DNA of 64,000 bases from Wuchereria bancrofti (taxonomy: Eukaryota; Nematoda; Chromadorea; Rhabditida; Onchocercidae). The position numbers and the translations under genes are program-made. Shown piece by piece: positions 20,105 through 34,100 of the stretch. A model generated the notes under the pieces. That model was not told where the DNA came from. It was given only the letters and a program-made list of their open reading frames with translations, and ran no database searches. Every line of letters starts with the position of its first letter. Positions within the stretch are counted from its first letter, which is position 1. Location: positions 186,850 to 250,849 of the forward strand of contig SSBO01000015.1 of assembly GCA_005281725.1 (NCBI GenBank), read 5' to 3'.

Positions 20105-22000
20105 TAAGGATTTACAATAAAGAATAAACAGAAGCAGGATGCTAATGTCTCATGTAATCGCCACCTGTGACAATTCTCGCTCTGCTTTATCAATAATTTT
20201 CCTAAAGACTAAATTGTGTGGTCTTTAGCTTATCTGCCTTTGCTCCCTTTTACTCGTTCCATCATCATAGTGAAACATTTCGCAAAAATGTCGACCAATT
20301 TTTGTTGGTACCTTTCGGTGTGAACATGCATCTACAGTCATGCAGTTTTACCTTGACCTGTTTTCATGTATATCCTGTTTTCATGTATAGCATATTTATA
20401 TTGCTCTTCATCCGGAAACTATTCCTGAAATGGGTCGGATTTATGTTCTCGCCAAAAATTTCGTGATTCTTTGGCGGATTGGTACTTCTTGCTTAATAAC
20501 ATGCCGAGACTTCCCGCATAGTGACACCAAAAAAATTTTGTAGGTTAAGATCATTTAACTCATAAAAATTTATGAATACTTTTACTTATTCGATTTGGTT
20601 AGGCGCACTGATCAAATCTTCAATACTATTCATTTGATCCCTTATTTCCTGTGATCGATTCTCGAAGTCTTATTGAATAACTTCCTAAAAGTGCCTTTAG
20701 TGATTTCATCATGTTTTGCTGCTGTCAGCAATAACCGTTTCCCGTTAAGTTGTAGCCAAGGGATGCAGGAAAGTAAAACTCATTTATCCGTCACATATCA
20801 CTTTTGCCTTCTTTATTTCATCTGCTTCCAACACTATTATATCATTTTAATTCTACTTTCAACAACACAGTAGCTCTCAGTGCTTTGTTTTTATTTTTGT
20901 TATATTCGGTTGATTTATTAGACATAAAGTTTCAGTTTTCACATTTTATTTTCATCTGTAGCTAAGTAACAATATTTTGTTAAAGTACCTTTTTCACTCA
21001 TTCAACTTCATTTTTTCTTCTAGTTATTCCGACGTGTTTATTTTCCTATTTTTAGAATTAGATGATGAATGTTATTTTTTACTCATTGGTATTGTAAAAA
21101 GTTAATCAATATTTGAGGTCGCTAAGCAACAACAAATTGGTTTTCAGCTTTCTGGAAAGTTGGTTTAATTATTAATTAAAGCCATATGAAAAAGTACTGT
21201 AAAAATCAATCGCTAATGTAAATTTAGAATCTTTCCTTATCTTCATTTCCGGAATGCTACTTGCATTTTCTCTCTCACATGCTTCTTTCGTAAAGCAGAA
21301 AAGTTGTTACTTTTTTAAGTAGTTTATTTGCTTACTACATTTAATTTAATGAAAGGTTTCATTTATCCCTGAGACTTGAAAATGAAAAAATGGTCATCAG
21401 CAATCCTAAGTATGCAAGGTAAAAATTTTGTTTGAAATATTAAATCAATTAAAAAAAGTTTTCATCTAGACATAAAAAGTTTTCATTAAGATATTTAACT
21501 TTAAGAAGTTTCTTGTATTGAATTATCTGTATTACATTATTTACTGTATTACGCTGTCAGTTTTCGAAGCTTCTCAAATTTTCATTGAAGATTTTCTAAA
21601 AAAATTCAAAAAACTTTCAGCACCCCAGCAATTATGATGGGATAGCTTGAAGTTTTCCAATGTCCACTTTTTGAATGTTTAGGCCTATTTCGAATAGTCT
21701 GGCTTACGTGCGAAAACCAAAATGCGAATGAAGTCTAAACTAAGTCAAGATATTTTGTTTACTATTTATTCAAAATGTATATGAAAATAATTTTCAACAA
21801 ACTGATGGAAAATTGGAATGATTTATATGCTGAACCATTTTAAAATCCTAGTTGTAAACATTTCATTCAAATTAACGCTGATTTGTGTTTTCTTCTAAAA
21901 TTTTCAACAAATCAGACGTATAGGGTTAAATAAACTGCCTAATATTTCGAAATGAAATGGGCATTTTCCAATTCTATTTCTTCTCTTATCTCCAAATTTA
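20105..22000. other. Intergenic stretch between BEL element and receptor copy 2
   Basis: No gene is supported. Short ORFs at 20,218-20,466 and 20,673-20,873 lack family motifs. The sequence does not continue the 3' flank seen after receptor copy 2, so the insertion site was also rearranged. Confidence 0.55.
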
Positions 22001-22314
22001 TTAAACTTTCCACATGTTACACTTGTGATATATGCTATTTGATGAGTAATTTAAAACTTAGGCGCATTTTCATTCTCCTTTTATATTCATACAGCTGTGA
22101 GGAAATGATATTGCTGTAACATATGTCAACACAGTCCCAAATGACTTCTGAAAATGCTGCAAATTAAACTTCTGGTAATTGTGTTTGCTTGATTTCTACA
22201 GATTACAGATGAAATAAATCTTTTTTAATATATACATCCATACATTTATTCACTGTAAATTTTTGAAGTAGGCTAAAAATTTTGTGATTGCTGCAGAAAT
22301 TTTAGACTATAAAT

Positions 22315-25173
22315 ATGGAAGCATGCAAACAAGCAAATGAATTGGCTAATAGTGTTGTATTCAACGCTATTCTCATTGTTGTGATTATCATATCAGCGAC
22401 AGCAATTGTTGTTGAAATATGGGTAATGTTTAAGACAACAAATCGCATTTTATTACATCGAAATACTCGAATTTTGATTATCACACATCAGTTATGGCTC
22501 ATTCTTCATTGTGCCGCAAGGTTGTTTCTTCATTTTTCAAGTGCGGAAGAATTAAAATTTATGATTTTCCTTTTTATCGCCTACGGGCAGTAACACAATA
22601 ATGTTACAACTAAAAATTAAGCACAAAAAAATCATTCAAATATAAGTGAAAAAAGCAAAACAATAACAAAAAACAGTAGCGAAAAAGAGGAAATATTTGA
22701 TAAAATACATGTCACCAAGCAAATGACGCACAATTCGAATGTTTCAAGTATCGGAAAAAAGTGTACTAATTTTGAGAAGCCTTTTTAGTCATTTCAAGAT
22801 GAAATTTCTATAGAAATTGGTGCTTACAACAGTGATTGCAGCATTTCAGTAGGATGAAACTTAATAAAAAGGCAAGAAAGAGAATCCCTTTCATTGCACT
22901 TCGTTCAGCATTGAGATCAAATATCAAAGTTAAGAAGAAAAGCTGACAAAGTGACATAAATATTTTAAAGGATCAAAACCGATACAGAATGATCCGATAC
23001 GCTGGAAATTACAGATAGCAAAGATAAAGATCGTTCGGAAACTGTTTTGATCATATCATCAATCAATCTCTTATGCAAACTTTTCATATTGGTGACAAAT
23101 TTTTCTGTTGTAGAATATTTGCCCATTTGTATGTGTTAGTGTCATATCAGAAGACGTATACTAATCCGTGTGGGTATATGACGTTCCCATGGGAATGTTT
23201 CATGATGCGAACACCGATTACTTTGACATTGTTCCTAAATGCTGCCTCGATACCGACAGTTGTCATCGAACGAGCTCTTGCGACGTATTTCTCTGCGAGA
23301 TACGAAAGATCTGGAAGAAGTGTCACTGTTATACTTTTCATAGCACAGGTTAGAAGAATTTAAATTTATTATTTTCATAACATTTTAGGAAATATAAAAA
23401 ATAAAAATAAAAATAACTGTATCTATATTCAGTCAAATCTTTTGCTAACAGTTTGATTCATTCAGTCCATCTTATCTTGCTTTTAAATTCATTCCTGGTA
23501 ATGAATTAAAAGGCAGAATCCAGTGAATCAATGAATAACCGAAAACAAAGATTGGAAATGTCACAGGGAAATTGCCGCTTCTCTACGTATGGCCAGATGA
23601 TACCTTTAAAACACTTCAACATATAATATGAAACAGCAACATGCGATGCTAATAATATCTGAAAAAAAGCTCTGCAATTTCAGTTAGCAATTGGCTTTGG
23701 AAGTTTCTTTTTTATTGTTAGCAATTTCAACTTGTTCGATTCGAAAAAAGTGGTTTACTGTTCGACGGCGAATGAAGGAAATGCACTAAAATCTGCTATC
23801 GTTTTTGGCTTTTATAAAACCATCGATTTCATTTATGCTTTAACTCTTCCACTTTTATTTTGCATCAATAAGGCAATCTAATTGATTATTTTTTTTAAAT
23901 AATTTTCCATTTACATATATATTCACTAATAGATTAAGTGAATGAATTCAATTTAAATTCTTTTCGAGAAATTGGCACTAAATTATGTAAGCGTTTTGGT
24001 TGCTCTTTGCGCGTTTGGTTAATTACTTCCATGATTTGATCGTAATTATAATTGATGAAGGATTTATTATAAAGCTATTGCCAGAAAATTTCAGAGATTT
24101 CACCGAAGCAAAATTCACGTTAACTTATCACATCGTTATCAAATCATGGAAAATATCAATTCCCTTCAGACATTGTCACCAATGGTAGCATTTCACTCTG
24201 TGTTCCTGGCAATTTTCCTGGGCGCACTGTTTATGTACTTTGCTATCGACTTCAAATTTTCTCCAAAACAATTTGCTATCTATCTCGAAAGTTTGTTGTC
24301 TCTTTCTAACAGTTTTAGTCATTTAAGTTTTTCCAAATTCAGACAAAACCTGTAAAAACATAACCATCGACCAATGTATACAAATGAATTAAAATTAGAA
24401 TAAAATACACTCAATTTATATAGAGGAGTAAAACTAAATGTTTCGAATAAAATTAAAAAAATGATGAGAAATGCAAAAAATATGAAATACTAAAATTTGA
24501 ACACAGTTGATGAGAATATTGATCTTATTATTACGCATGTCAATGATTGAATTCGTCCTGGTTTAGTTTATTAATTCAAAATTCGACATTTGAATATGAA
24601 TATATATTAAAAGTGAAACTTCTTGTCACACAGACTTTAGAATAGATACAATGTAATAGCACTACACAACTCTTACTGTAACGGTAATTTTGTTATTGAA
24701 AGTTTGAAACATTGCTGAGTTATTGACATCGTATCGAATTGTCATGTAATTTGCACCGTTTATTAAGGAAAGGAAATTTTTAGAAACTATTTTATGAACT
24801 TATTTTCTAATATTGATGATGTAAGTTCAGAAATATTTATGCAGGTCAGTTTTCTAAAAAATTTTACTGAAATTCAGGTATACAACTAACTCCATTATAC
24901 GCACTAACCTTACCAATTGCTATAGTATGGACAGAAAAATATGTCAGGAAAACTGTCCAAGAAAATCGCCGGAAGGCTATGGAATTAGCTGGCAATGAAG
25001 CAGCTAATCATTACTTTGTATGTATTTTGATGTTTTTTAATCATTTAATTTTTAGAAATAATTGTTAGATATACGAATCATTAAGAAAAGAAAATCGATT
25101 CACAGTGAATTTTGAAAATGTCATTTGTGTTTTTCAGGCAATTTTCGAAAGACCTGCCGAAAGGAATGCTTGA
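22315..25173 (+). CDS. Sra/Srab-type serpentine chemoreceptor, copy 2 (intact model)
   Basis: Six exons join with agreeing phases: 22,315-22,589, 23,114-23,348, 23,684-23,872, 24,095-24,290, 24,878-25,017 and 25,138-25,173, giving 356 residues, a usual length for the family. Seven hydrophobic segments are present. Landmarks are LHCAARLFLH in TM2, PCGYMTFPWECFMMR before TM3, an ER dipeptide after TM3, LSHRYQIMENINSL in the third inner loop, and LYALTLPIAIVW in TM7, then a short tail ending in ERNA. The receptor would act at the membrane of sensory neurons. Exon 3 ends AAG|GCAATC, so intron 3 has a GC donor; copy 1 has GTAATT there. A TTTTAG acceptor upstream of the ATG could take a spliced leader. 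The subfamily (Sra or Srab) is not settled. Confidence 0.82.
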
Positions 25174-25622
25174 AAATGGTAAAAATTATTTAAACTTAGA
25201 AATTCTCTTATAACAAATATGTTAAAGAAAAGTGATTGTCTTGAAAATACTGTCACTTTTATTTTCTTTTTCCAATCAATGCTTTTCAGTTCAATTCTTG
25301 CAAACATCTATTGAATAAATTCAGTTACTCATCGAATAATTTAATATTATTTTAACAGGTGCGATACGATCAGTTGTTGGAATATCATTCACATCCTTAT
25401 GATTGACTTCTTTAAAGAATTAATTACTTATTGCATTATTTTTATTTTTCTTTTTTTGAAATTATGACAATAACTGTTCAAAAAAAAGAAAAATCGACTG
25501 CGTAATAATAAAGTGATTTTACTGCTAAAGTTTGTAGTCTTATTTGTTTATTAATTTAAAAACAAGTCAGAGAGAAGTAAAATGAGTAATAGTTGACAAA
25601 ACAATTGCATCACAATCTTTAG
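24438..25622 (+). repeat. 3' receptor segment near-identical to 13,036-14,215
   Basis: Partner of the segment in copy 1. It covers the end of intron 4, exons 5 and 6 and about 450 bp of 3' flank. After about 25,622 this copy continues into unique DNA (TATTTATTTTACTAATG), where copy 1 has the BEL LTR. Confidence 0.85.
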
Positions 25623-27291
25623 TATTTATTTTACTAATGTTGCGAGAGACTGTTTTTGCTACTTAAGCAATGAATTTGCATTCATTAGATAGACTTTACG
25701 AAGAGAAATCTTTGCAACCGCTCATTAGCTATGTAATTTACTTTGACTATAGTATCGCTCAATGCTAACTAATAAATAATTTTGGGTTCAGATTAATTTG
25801 TTCTACAAAATGTGTAAAATTTCGACTTAAATGTTTGTTTCATTGGTATCGCATAAATTGGTTTTACAGAATATCGGAATGATTAAATCTTTGAAATGTA
25901 GCTATTGCGTCACCAATGTTCGCAATCACTTGAACTTAATGTTTTGATGAATTAAATGTCAAACTGCTTAGATCAATTTCTTGGTAGAATGATCAAAGTA
26001 TCTCATTTCATGATTAGTAAGAACTTTGTTATCTGTCATTGGTTCTTCCAAGAAATTCCTCTCTGATGTTTTTTTACATCATTCTTTTACTATAAAAGAC
26101 ATCTGTAGTATAAAAGTGTGAAAGACTTTCTTTAGTATAAAAGAAAAACTGATAAGAACAATTTAAAATGTAATATTAAGCAATTTCCATTTTTGCACTC
26201 AACTGACACCTGCTCAAAATGTCCCTTTAAAAAAGAAATATAATACTTCTTGTGTTTGCAGAATACTTTATGAAAAAAAAAGCCAGTAAATTCCTTTTCT
26301 TCGCAATTAAATCAAAGTAATGAAGTAAAATTGATAATTCGGAAGTGACGGGCATAAGAATAACTTTTTCAGTCTTTTTTTTAAACTTTCTTTTAAACAA
26401 CAAATGAATCTACACTAATCAGTCAGAAGATTTTTCTTTTTCCTATATGTAAATTTCTTTCCAATTAAATCAAAATAGTGAAATAAAATTGATAATTTGA
26501 CACTTATACAAGTGAAGAACCAATAGATTTGTGAGAAAACTTTTTTTAAATAAAATTTCTGTATAACTTTTTTCAAATAAAATTTCTATATAACTTTTTT
26601 TAAATAAAATTTCTGTATATGCATCTGGTGTATGCGTCACTTATAACGTTATATCCATTGATCCTTTTCTTTGCCCCTTTATAGAACTCTAAATTAGTGA
26701 GTTCGGATCAAAATATAAATGAATAAAAATGGATGAATCACAGGCAAATTTTTTATTACTTTGGAAGATAGAATATTAAATTGTTGAAAGAAAGTAAATA
26801 TGCAATGTGGAGTAAATAATAAATCTAGTAAATCTCGGGAAACAATGAACAGATAATTTCAGCTATCGAAGATTATAAAATTTGGCAAATTAAGGACAAC
26901 ATTATGTTTAGTGTTAACAGAACAAAAGGTAAACAAACAAACAATGTGATGGATTATCTGAAATTGATAAGGCAAGCAAAATAATTAATTATTCCTTTTA
27001 GAATCATGACTTTTAGAATGAACAGACATACTGTAGTACTACCGTATTATGTTTCGCTTGAGTAATTATGTGAAGTTCTGTAGTGGACAGTAATCTCTGA
27101 AATAGTTTTGCCGATTTTCGACACCACAAAACATAATCCTTTATTAGTTAATGAAGAGGAATTATCTGAATTTCAATTAAAAATTCAATTAAATAGAATT
27201 TGCATTGGTCCAATTTTTCATGCTACATCTTTGTGACCAAATAATTAGATAGTAAATAAAAGAATTCAAACAGATGACGTTTCTAAACCAA
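25623..27291. other. AT-rich intergenic stretch
   Basis: No gene is supported. It holds a threefold tandem repeat of about 27 bp at 26,538-26,618. The region separates the receptor array from the ZP gene, which converges on it from the right. Confidence 0.6.
26538..26618. repeat. Three-unit minisatellite, about 27-bp period
   Basis: AACTTTTTTTAAATAAAATT is repeated three times with CTGTAT/CTATAT endings. Copies differ by one or two bases. Confidence 0.9.
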
Positions 27292-30200
27292 TCAATACAT
27301 TTCTCGAATATATGGATATTCAATTCCCGACGATAATCGATTTGTCCAATTTGTTCTATTGCCATTATTTGGTAAGTTGCATATGGATGAATCGGTTAGC
27401 GACCGTACTGGGAGTGGTACTGTTGGTCCAGAATAAGCACTGCAAAAGTAATCTAATGATTGGTTTAGATAATTCATAATTAAAAGTAGATTCAAGATTT
27501 ATTCATGGTCAAATCATTCTAAGTTCACAACTCATTCAAGATGAAATTGACAGTTCAATTGGTTTTTTTTTTTTTCAAACTACTTTTTCATTCTTCTCTT
27601 TTTTTTGATTAATACTTTTAAAATTATCAAATAATGAAGAAATAAAAGAATTTATATAGAGGCCCAAGTTTACATTTTACCAATGGCATTAAATTTTCAA
27701 CTAATGGTAGTGGTATTGAACGATAAAAAAATGAATGTAACAAATCAGTGTGTAAGACCAAAGTACTTACCTGTACATGCCGAAACTGTAAGGAGCAAAT
27801 TTTCTATAAGCAGCCAATCGTTTTAAAGTAAATATCAGTCCAGTGAGGCAAATAATTGATAGCAGGGAAAGAGATAAGATAAGAATAAAAATTGGCAGTG
27901 GTAAAATAGCATTTTTAATAAGACATTGCTCCACTTTATTATCATTTACTGAAAAAAGTGAACAATGAGTTATCTCAATTAGCATATGAAGATTAGTAAG
28001 AGATTTATTTCTCCACATTATATTGTAATAAACAGCTAAATAAGTACCTTAAAGGATTAAATTCAAAAAATAATTTGAACTTATCATCGAAATAATTTAA
28101 TTACATTTATATTTTTTGGATTCAGAGGAGTAAATGTAGACAGATAAAATTTTCAGATTATTTGAATAATGTTTTGTAAATTTAAAGAGAGAGAGAGAGA
28201 AAGGAAAAAGTACTGCAACCTTCAATGCTTTCCATATCATCCAAAATGGTTAACGGTCGTGTTAATGCAATTTCATTGATAGCATTTTGTTTACGAATTA
28301 CTGCAGCACCGTAATTGTCATCCAGTTGTCGTCTATGTCGAAAACGTAATCGTTCAGCAGTTAAATTCGAATTGCTAATTCGTTTGAAGCATTTCTAGAA
28401 AACATATATTTTAATAAAGTTTTGTTGTCTATTAAAGGAAAGATTGCACTTGAAGAAATCTCTTCTCTTTTTGCAGTTTTATAATTCAGAATTTTTTCTT
28501 TGGAATAAAATTATTGTCAATACAAATACAAAACATTATTACATGTTTTTTGAGAAAAAACAGTGTTAATTGAATAGTTCAAGTACTATGCTATCTAAAT
28601 TAATTTAGTTTTGCAATCCTTATTACATTCTTACTAAAAAGTTTTACAGTCTCACGTAAAGGTAGTCATTTTTTCCTTCTTAAGAGAAGACAATTATTGC
28701 CTTTATTAAAGATAATATTTATACCTGTGCACATTCTTCGGTAGTGAGGCATACTTGGACGGTACAATGAGCAAATACTGTCGATTGATTACCAAAACGA
28801 AATGTTTTAAATTTTGAAAAATATACTTCTTCATTGACATTTGCCAGTGGATCGATGATTTCACTCATTTCGTCTACCGGACAGCTAAAAAATTGAATTC
28901 ATACAAAATAAGCGTTCATAAATTCTGATAATTATTCTCTTCGAAGAAATATTGCTCAAATTTACCAAAAATTTTGCTACTTATCATTATTCTCAATGAA
29001 GTGGTTCGAATTTAAATTTCTATACATATACGAATGATTATAAATTGACGTAATTATTTATTATTTCAAAGTAAAAATTCATATATGTGTCAAACTTGTG
29101 GATGGCATTGACCTGCTTTGGACAAAAGTTAAATGCTTTGCGTCAGGTGATGACATATCCTCTCGATCAGAAAACATACATTCTTTGGGACTAATCCCAT
29201 GATAAGCTTCTGAAAATTATCATAATCTGTTCTTATTATCACCTTTTCAGACCATTTATTTGTGGTTCCGAATCAGTGATAAATGATTCTTGTTAACTAA
29301 CAATTTTACGTTTCTTGTCGTATTTACGTAAATTACAGACCCTGCAGTAACAACAGTTAATGATAGGAATTCATAATGGTAATAGACAATAATAACAACC
29401 AGAATTCTTTAAATTTCAAATTTAATCTTCAACTCACTGTCAGGTGAAAGGGCGACATAAAACTCAACGATATCACCAAATTTAGCTGCTCTTAGAGGCC
29501 GTCCGTCAATGCTACGAAAGATCATTTCAACTTTAGGCTTTGGTTTTCCACCAGTTGATGCAACCACTTCATGACCACTGCAATTTAGACATTCTTTTAT
29601 AATGGGTTCATAAAGGTTGGCCTACTGCTTTTATAAGGTATAAAGAGCCAGAAATGACTATTTACTTCAGTTTCTTTCTACTCTGAAAAGACTTTAAAGT
29701 GGGGAAAAGAAGAGTAATTACAATTTTTCATATTGAATGCAAAACTCATATTCTACTGCTGTCAGCATTGCATGCATATAGAACTTACAACTTTTCCGAA
29801 GTATCAATGATATTGCAATCATAAAGTTAATTAGGTCACTATATAAAGTTAATTAGATCATAATATGTATATAAATAAAGTTAATTAGATCATAATATGT
29901 TATATATATGTATATAAACAAACATTTAGGACAAGTGGTTTTACTAAAATTTCGATGAAATTATCATAATCAAAGTAATCAAAGCAGTAGAATCAGATGA
30001 ATTTGCATTCATGATACCTGGATATGTCATTAAATCGTATGGTTTGTACACTTCTGGTATATAAACAGAATACGTGATTAACACGTATAGTTTTCGATGG
30101 AGTAATATCGGCATTATCTTCAAGCGCTATTGTCGTCTCAGCATTACGATAATTTGGTTCCTAGAAATTTCAGAAATTTTTTTCAAATCATGAAGACAAA

Positions 30201-31138
30201 TTTGAAAAATTTTTAAATGAAATTTTTTTCTTAATTTATGCAATGCAAATACATTTCATTGAAATACGCAGAAAACGTAATATTTATGGAAAAAGAAACA
30301 AATACTGTGTTTTAAGGCCCAAAAAAAAAGTAAGACAGAAATTTTTAAATTTCTATAGAAAATGTAAAAAAAAAAAATTTGCTACGAACCAGATCAATTA
30401 AATGTACATCACAATGATCGCCGTATGGAATTGTGAAATTATAATTATGCAAATTTCCTTTTTTCATTGCTGTACCGCATGGTGGGCGAATTTTGTGCTC
30501 ATAAACATAAACAACCGGTTGCGCTTTTGGATCTGACATCCAGCGCTGGACGTCTGGATCGGTCTTATTTAAAACTACATTGATAGCATCGGCGGTACAA
30601 GATACTTCTTCAACTGAAATTTTGCTACTAAGAAATGAACTAATAAATTTGAAACAAAATAAACAAAAATTATGAGAATAATGTTTACTGGTAAATATGT
30701 AAATGTTATATACTACCAATTGCTATTAAATTGAGCGAATAAATTCTAGAATAAAACAAATTTTTCTTGATGAATTCACCTTAAGGAAATGAAAAAGGAT
30801 GATAAATTACTGAGATATACAAAGCGTTAAAATATATATTAATTTATTCATGAAATGGAATAATTAATTTGATTAGCGGAAAAGATTCATTTTCATACAC
30901 AAACCTTCAATGTAAATTCACAACACTATGAGTACTCAAAATTTATAAAGTTAAGCAGTTAGAGAAAAATTTTAATTTTCATTCAAAGAATTTAATCTTT
31001 TATTTTAAACCAAAAAATTCAATGATAAAATTACAAAAAATAAATTTTGCTGCATTTTGTTTTTAACATACCAAAACCTTCGGCATTAATAGCAGTTGCT
31101 AGCATAAATACGATCACTAGCACACTTACTGTTATCAT
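27292..31138 (-). CDS. Cuticlin-like ZP-domain transmembrane protein
   Basis: Nine minus-strand exons join in phase: 31,138-31,072, 30,613-30,390, 30,160-30,018, 29,577-29,438, 29,209-29,113, 28,884-28,725, 28,394-28,220, 27,948-27,771 and 27,439-27,292, giving 443 residues. Residues 1-19 form a signal peptide (MITVSVLVIVFMLATAINA). The ZP domain runs from about 25 to 280, starting EEVSCTADAINV, with PPCGTAMK and the typical FAHCTVQVCLTTEECAQ near its end. A furin-type site RHRR (296-299) precedes a TM helix at about 349-374 and a cytoplasmic tail of some 65 residues. Nematode cuticlins of this form are secreted by the epidermis, cut at the furin site, and polymerise in the cuticle or apical matrix. 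I could not assign a particular cut/cutl orthologue. Confidence 0.92.
29820..29920. repeat. Short AT-rich tandem repeat
   Basis: ATAAAGTTAATTAGATCA-type units occur three times with intervening TATATG runs. It lies in the intron between ZP exons 3 and 4. Confidence 0.8.
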
Positions 31139-34100
31139 AACTTCGTCGCTCTGAAATTTTTGCATAGTTTAGAAATTAAAATGAAATATTGAAAATTATC
31201 AGTTGGATATGAATATATTACAATTGAAGCAGTAACCTTTTAACATTACTTGTGCTTTATTTAAACAAAATGTTAAATTTATTTATAAAAATATTAAAAA
31301 AGAAAGAATAAATTAAATATTGTTTACAGTTGAACTAAAGAACAAAATTTGATTGCTGCTATTATTTTCAAAATGTTCAGAGATGGATTATAATTGGAAA
31401 GCTAAAGCAACGTTTCTATCAGGTAATTCTTCAATTTTAATTAATCTTAGGAAGTGTTAATAAATATATTCCAATTACATCATTCTAACTTTTATTTCGC
31501 ACTAATTTAACTTTCTTTATTTTTAAAAAATAGAAATTTATTAGAATATACCGTCTTTTTAATGAATTAATTGTTTCATTATTTCTATTAGAAACTATTT
31601 TATTCCTTCTTAAAAATGAAAAATTAAAGATTTGAAAAACAAAAAAAAAAAGTGAACGATGGGTAGTATAAATTGTATTCTATATAATTTTCCATCGTTT
31701 GGGAAACTCATAAACCATGCACAGGTAATTATTATGGCAAATGTTTCATTGTATTGCACCTGTTCTTAATGCTTTTCATTTTCTTTTCGTTAAGATTTCC
31801 GACCAAAAATTGATTCTCGCTTTCGTTGTTTCTTTTATTTCAATTTTATCATTAAATTTAAAAATGTTATTCTTGATTATTTTTTTATTAAAAATATCAA
31901 TAAATATTCAAATTCAGTGGTTTTTCTTGTTCTTGCAATTTTTGACAAGGGAAACTGAAATATGATTTGAGGAAGACAAAAAATAGTACTAAAACAATTA
32001 AATAACATGATGGACTTATAGTTAAGTCGTTTCGTGCAAGAAAAAAAGACTGAATTTGAATATTTATTGATATTTCAAATAAAAAATAATCAATAATAAC
32101 ATTTTGTTAATAGAAAGTAAAATGGTTAATAGGAAGCAAAATAATTATATTTCATGCTAATAGAAAGTAAAATAGTTATATTTCAATTTATTTAAATTTC
32201 TTAGCTAAAATTCTAAAAACAAAAAAGCCGAAAACTGCGACATTTCAATGAAACTGTCATATTAATATTCAAGCGGTTTATTCGATTTCTGATAAATAAA
32301 AAATAATACATATATGAGAATAAAATGACAATAATTTTTGCGGTGTATTAGTTGAAGCCTTTAAAAAAGTGAAAATGATGAGAGTGTTATTTGACAAGGA
32401 CAACAATTGTTCATTGTCACCATTGTCCCATGAATCTGGCAAATAAAACCGATGGGTGGCTCATTTACCCGAAACCAATAATGTATGTATGAATATTGGT
32501 CATTGTGAGATGTATGTATGTACGATAAGGACATTCGGGCACAGCAGACAGAATGGTTGAAGAGTAAATGATTACACCTGGTCATATACCTACTTACCTA
32601 CCTATCTGGTCCCTAGCGACCACTACTCCATTGGTTACTACGTTTAGGTGATACTAAAACTATATATTATCTATAAATTTAATACTACTTTTGTTGCTAT
32701 GCTAAATAATAATGAATAATAAAAAGCACACGTATAAATATCCGTAATTATTATTTGATTTTTCACTTTTAATTTTTAAAAAATTTCAAACAAAATGAAA
32801 TGAAATTAATACTTCTGAGATATCGATAATGTTTATTATATTTTCAAACATTTAATTGAATAAATTTCTGGAAAAAAATTATCACGAGCTATTTTTTTAA
32901 AAAAAAAATCAGAAATAAGTAAAAAGTATGAAGAAATTGAAAGATAAGCAATTTTGATAAAATCATGAATGCCAGTAACTGAGAATAGCGATTGATAAAA
33001 TCAAGGTGTTTAGGTATAAACCTGATGGATATGAACAATCAGCAATGTTTGTGAATTAAAAATTTCGTTCATAGTTCAGTAAAAATATTCTGATCTCATT
33101 GAGTCTCACGCAGGTTAATTAACATACCTGACGTTAATTAAGCTGTGGATGCAATTAATACATATAATCTGATAGAGCAATCATTAAACAGCACTTATAA
33201 TTTATTTGTAACCAATGGATACGTTCCAGAAAGAAAACGAATGATATATATTAGTGCGGTATCCCTTTTAAAGGGTATTCCATAGATTTCTTTGAATTGT
33301 CAACGCTCTCTCTCTCTCTCTCTGATGACCTTAACCTTTCACATAAAATGAATATCAATCAGTTTTTCATCTTTTGTTCTGTTACAAATAAATCTGAAAG
33401 TTATTCCAAGTGTCACAATTGTTACTAGAATATTTTATTGGTATAATCTGAGAATATCAAAATTTGCATAATCGTAGAGTGAAATGGTATGAATTTGCTT
33501 CTCATTCATATCTCATTGATTCGTTCTATAAAAGGACAGACACTTATTTCGAGAAAAGCGGTCGAGTGGTGTCAACTCAAATACATGAAAAAGCAGGGCT
33601 ATAACCTTGGAGAGTTAATGTATTTGCTGTCGGATCAAATGTAAACAAACACATTCATTGTATTACAAGCAAAAAGCATTGAAAAGTACGAAAAAAAATA
33701 CCAATTCTTACCACAACAATGATACTAATGTTAATTTTACTTTTAAACTTTACTATTTTAAATTCACTCGAAAATTTTTTCAATTTCACAAATATTTTAT
33801 TTGAATAGAAATTAATAAATATCACTCTAAACCTTCAAGACCATCTCAGCGTAATGGATATCTTTGTGAATTGAAAATAATAAAATTACAAAAAATGGAG
33901 TTTATCACTCTGATGATGATAAGTAAATATCTATGATTCTTCTAATACTTTATATTTGCCATTTTTTTAATACATCAGAAATAGCAAACTTTCATTTTAA
34001 AATCTGTCAAATTAAATTTTATTCTTATTTCTACTATTGAAAATTTGTGTGCAAAATACTTTATGCATATAGCTAGAATTAGATGAGCAATAAGTAATTC

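Noticed and set aside
20218..20873. Two short plus ORFs after the BEL element
   Set aside because: Cys/Phe-rich translations without motif or continuation; likely chance frames.
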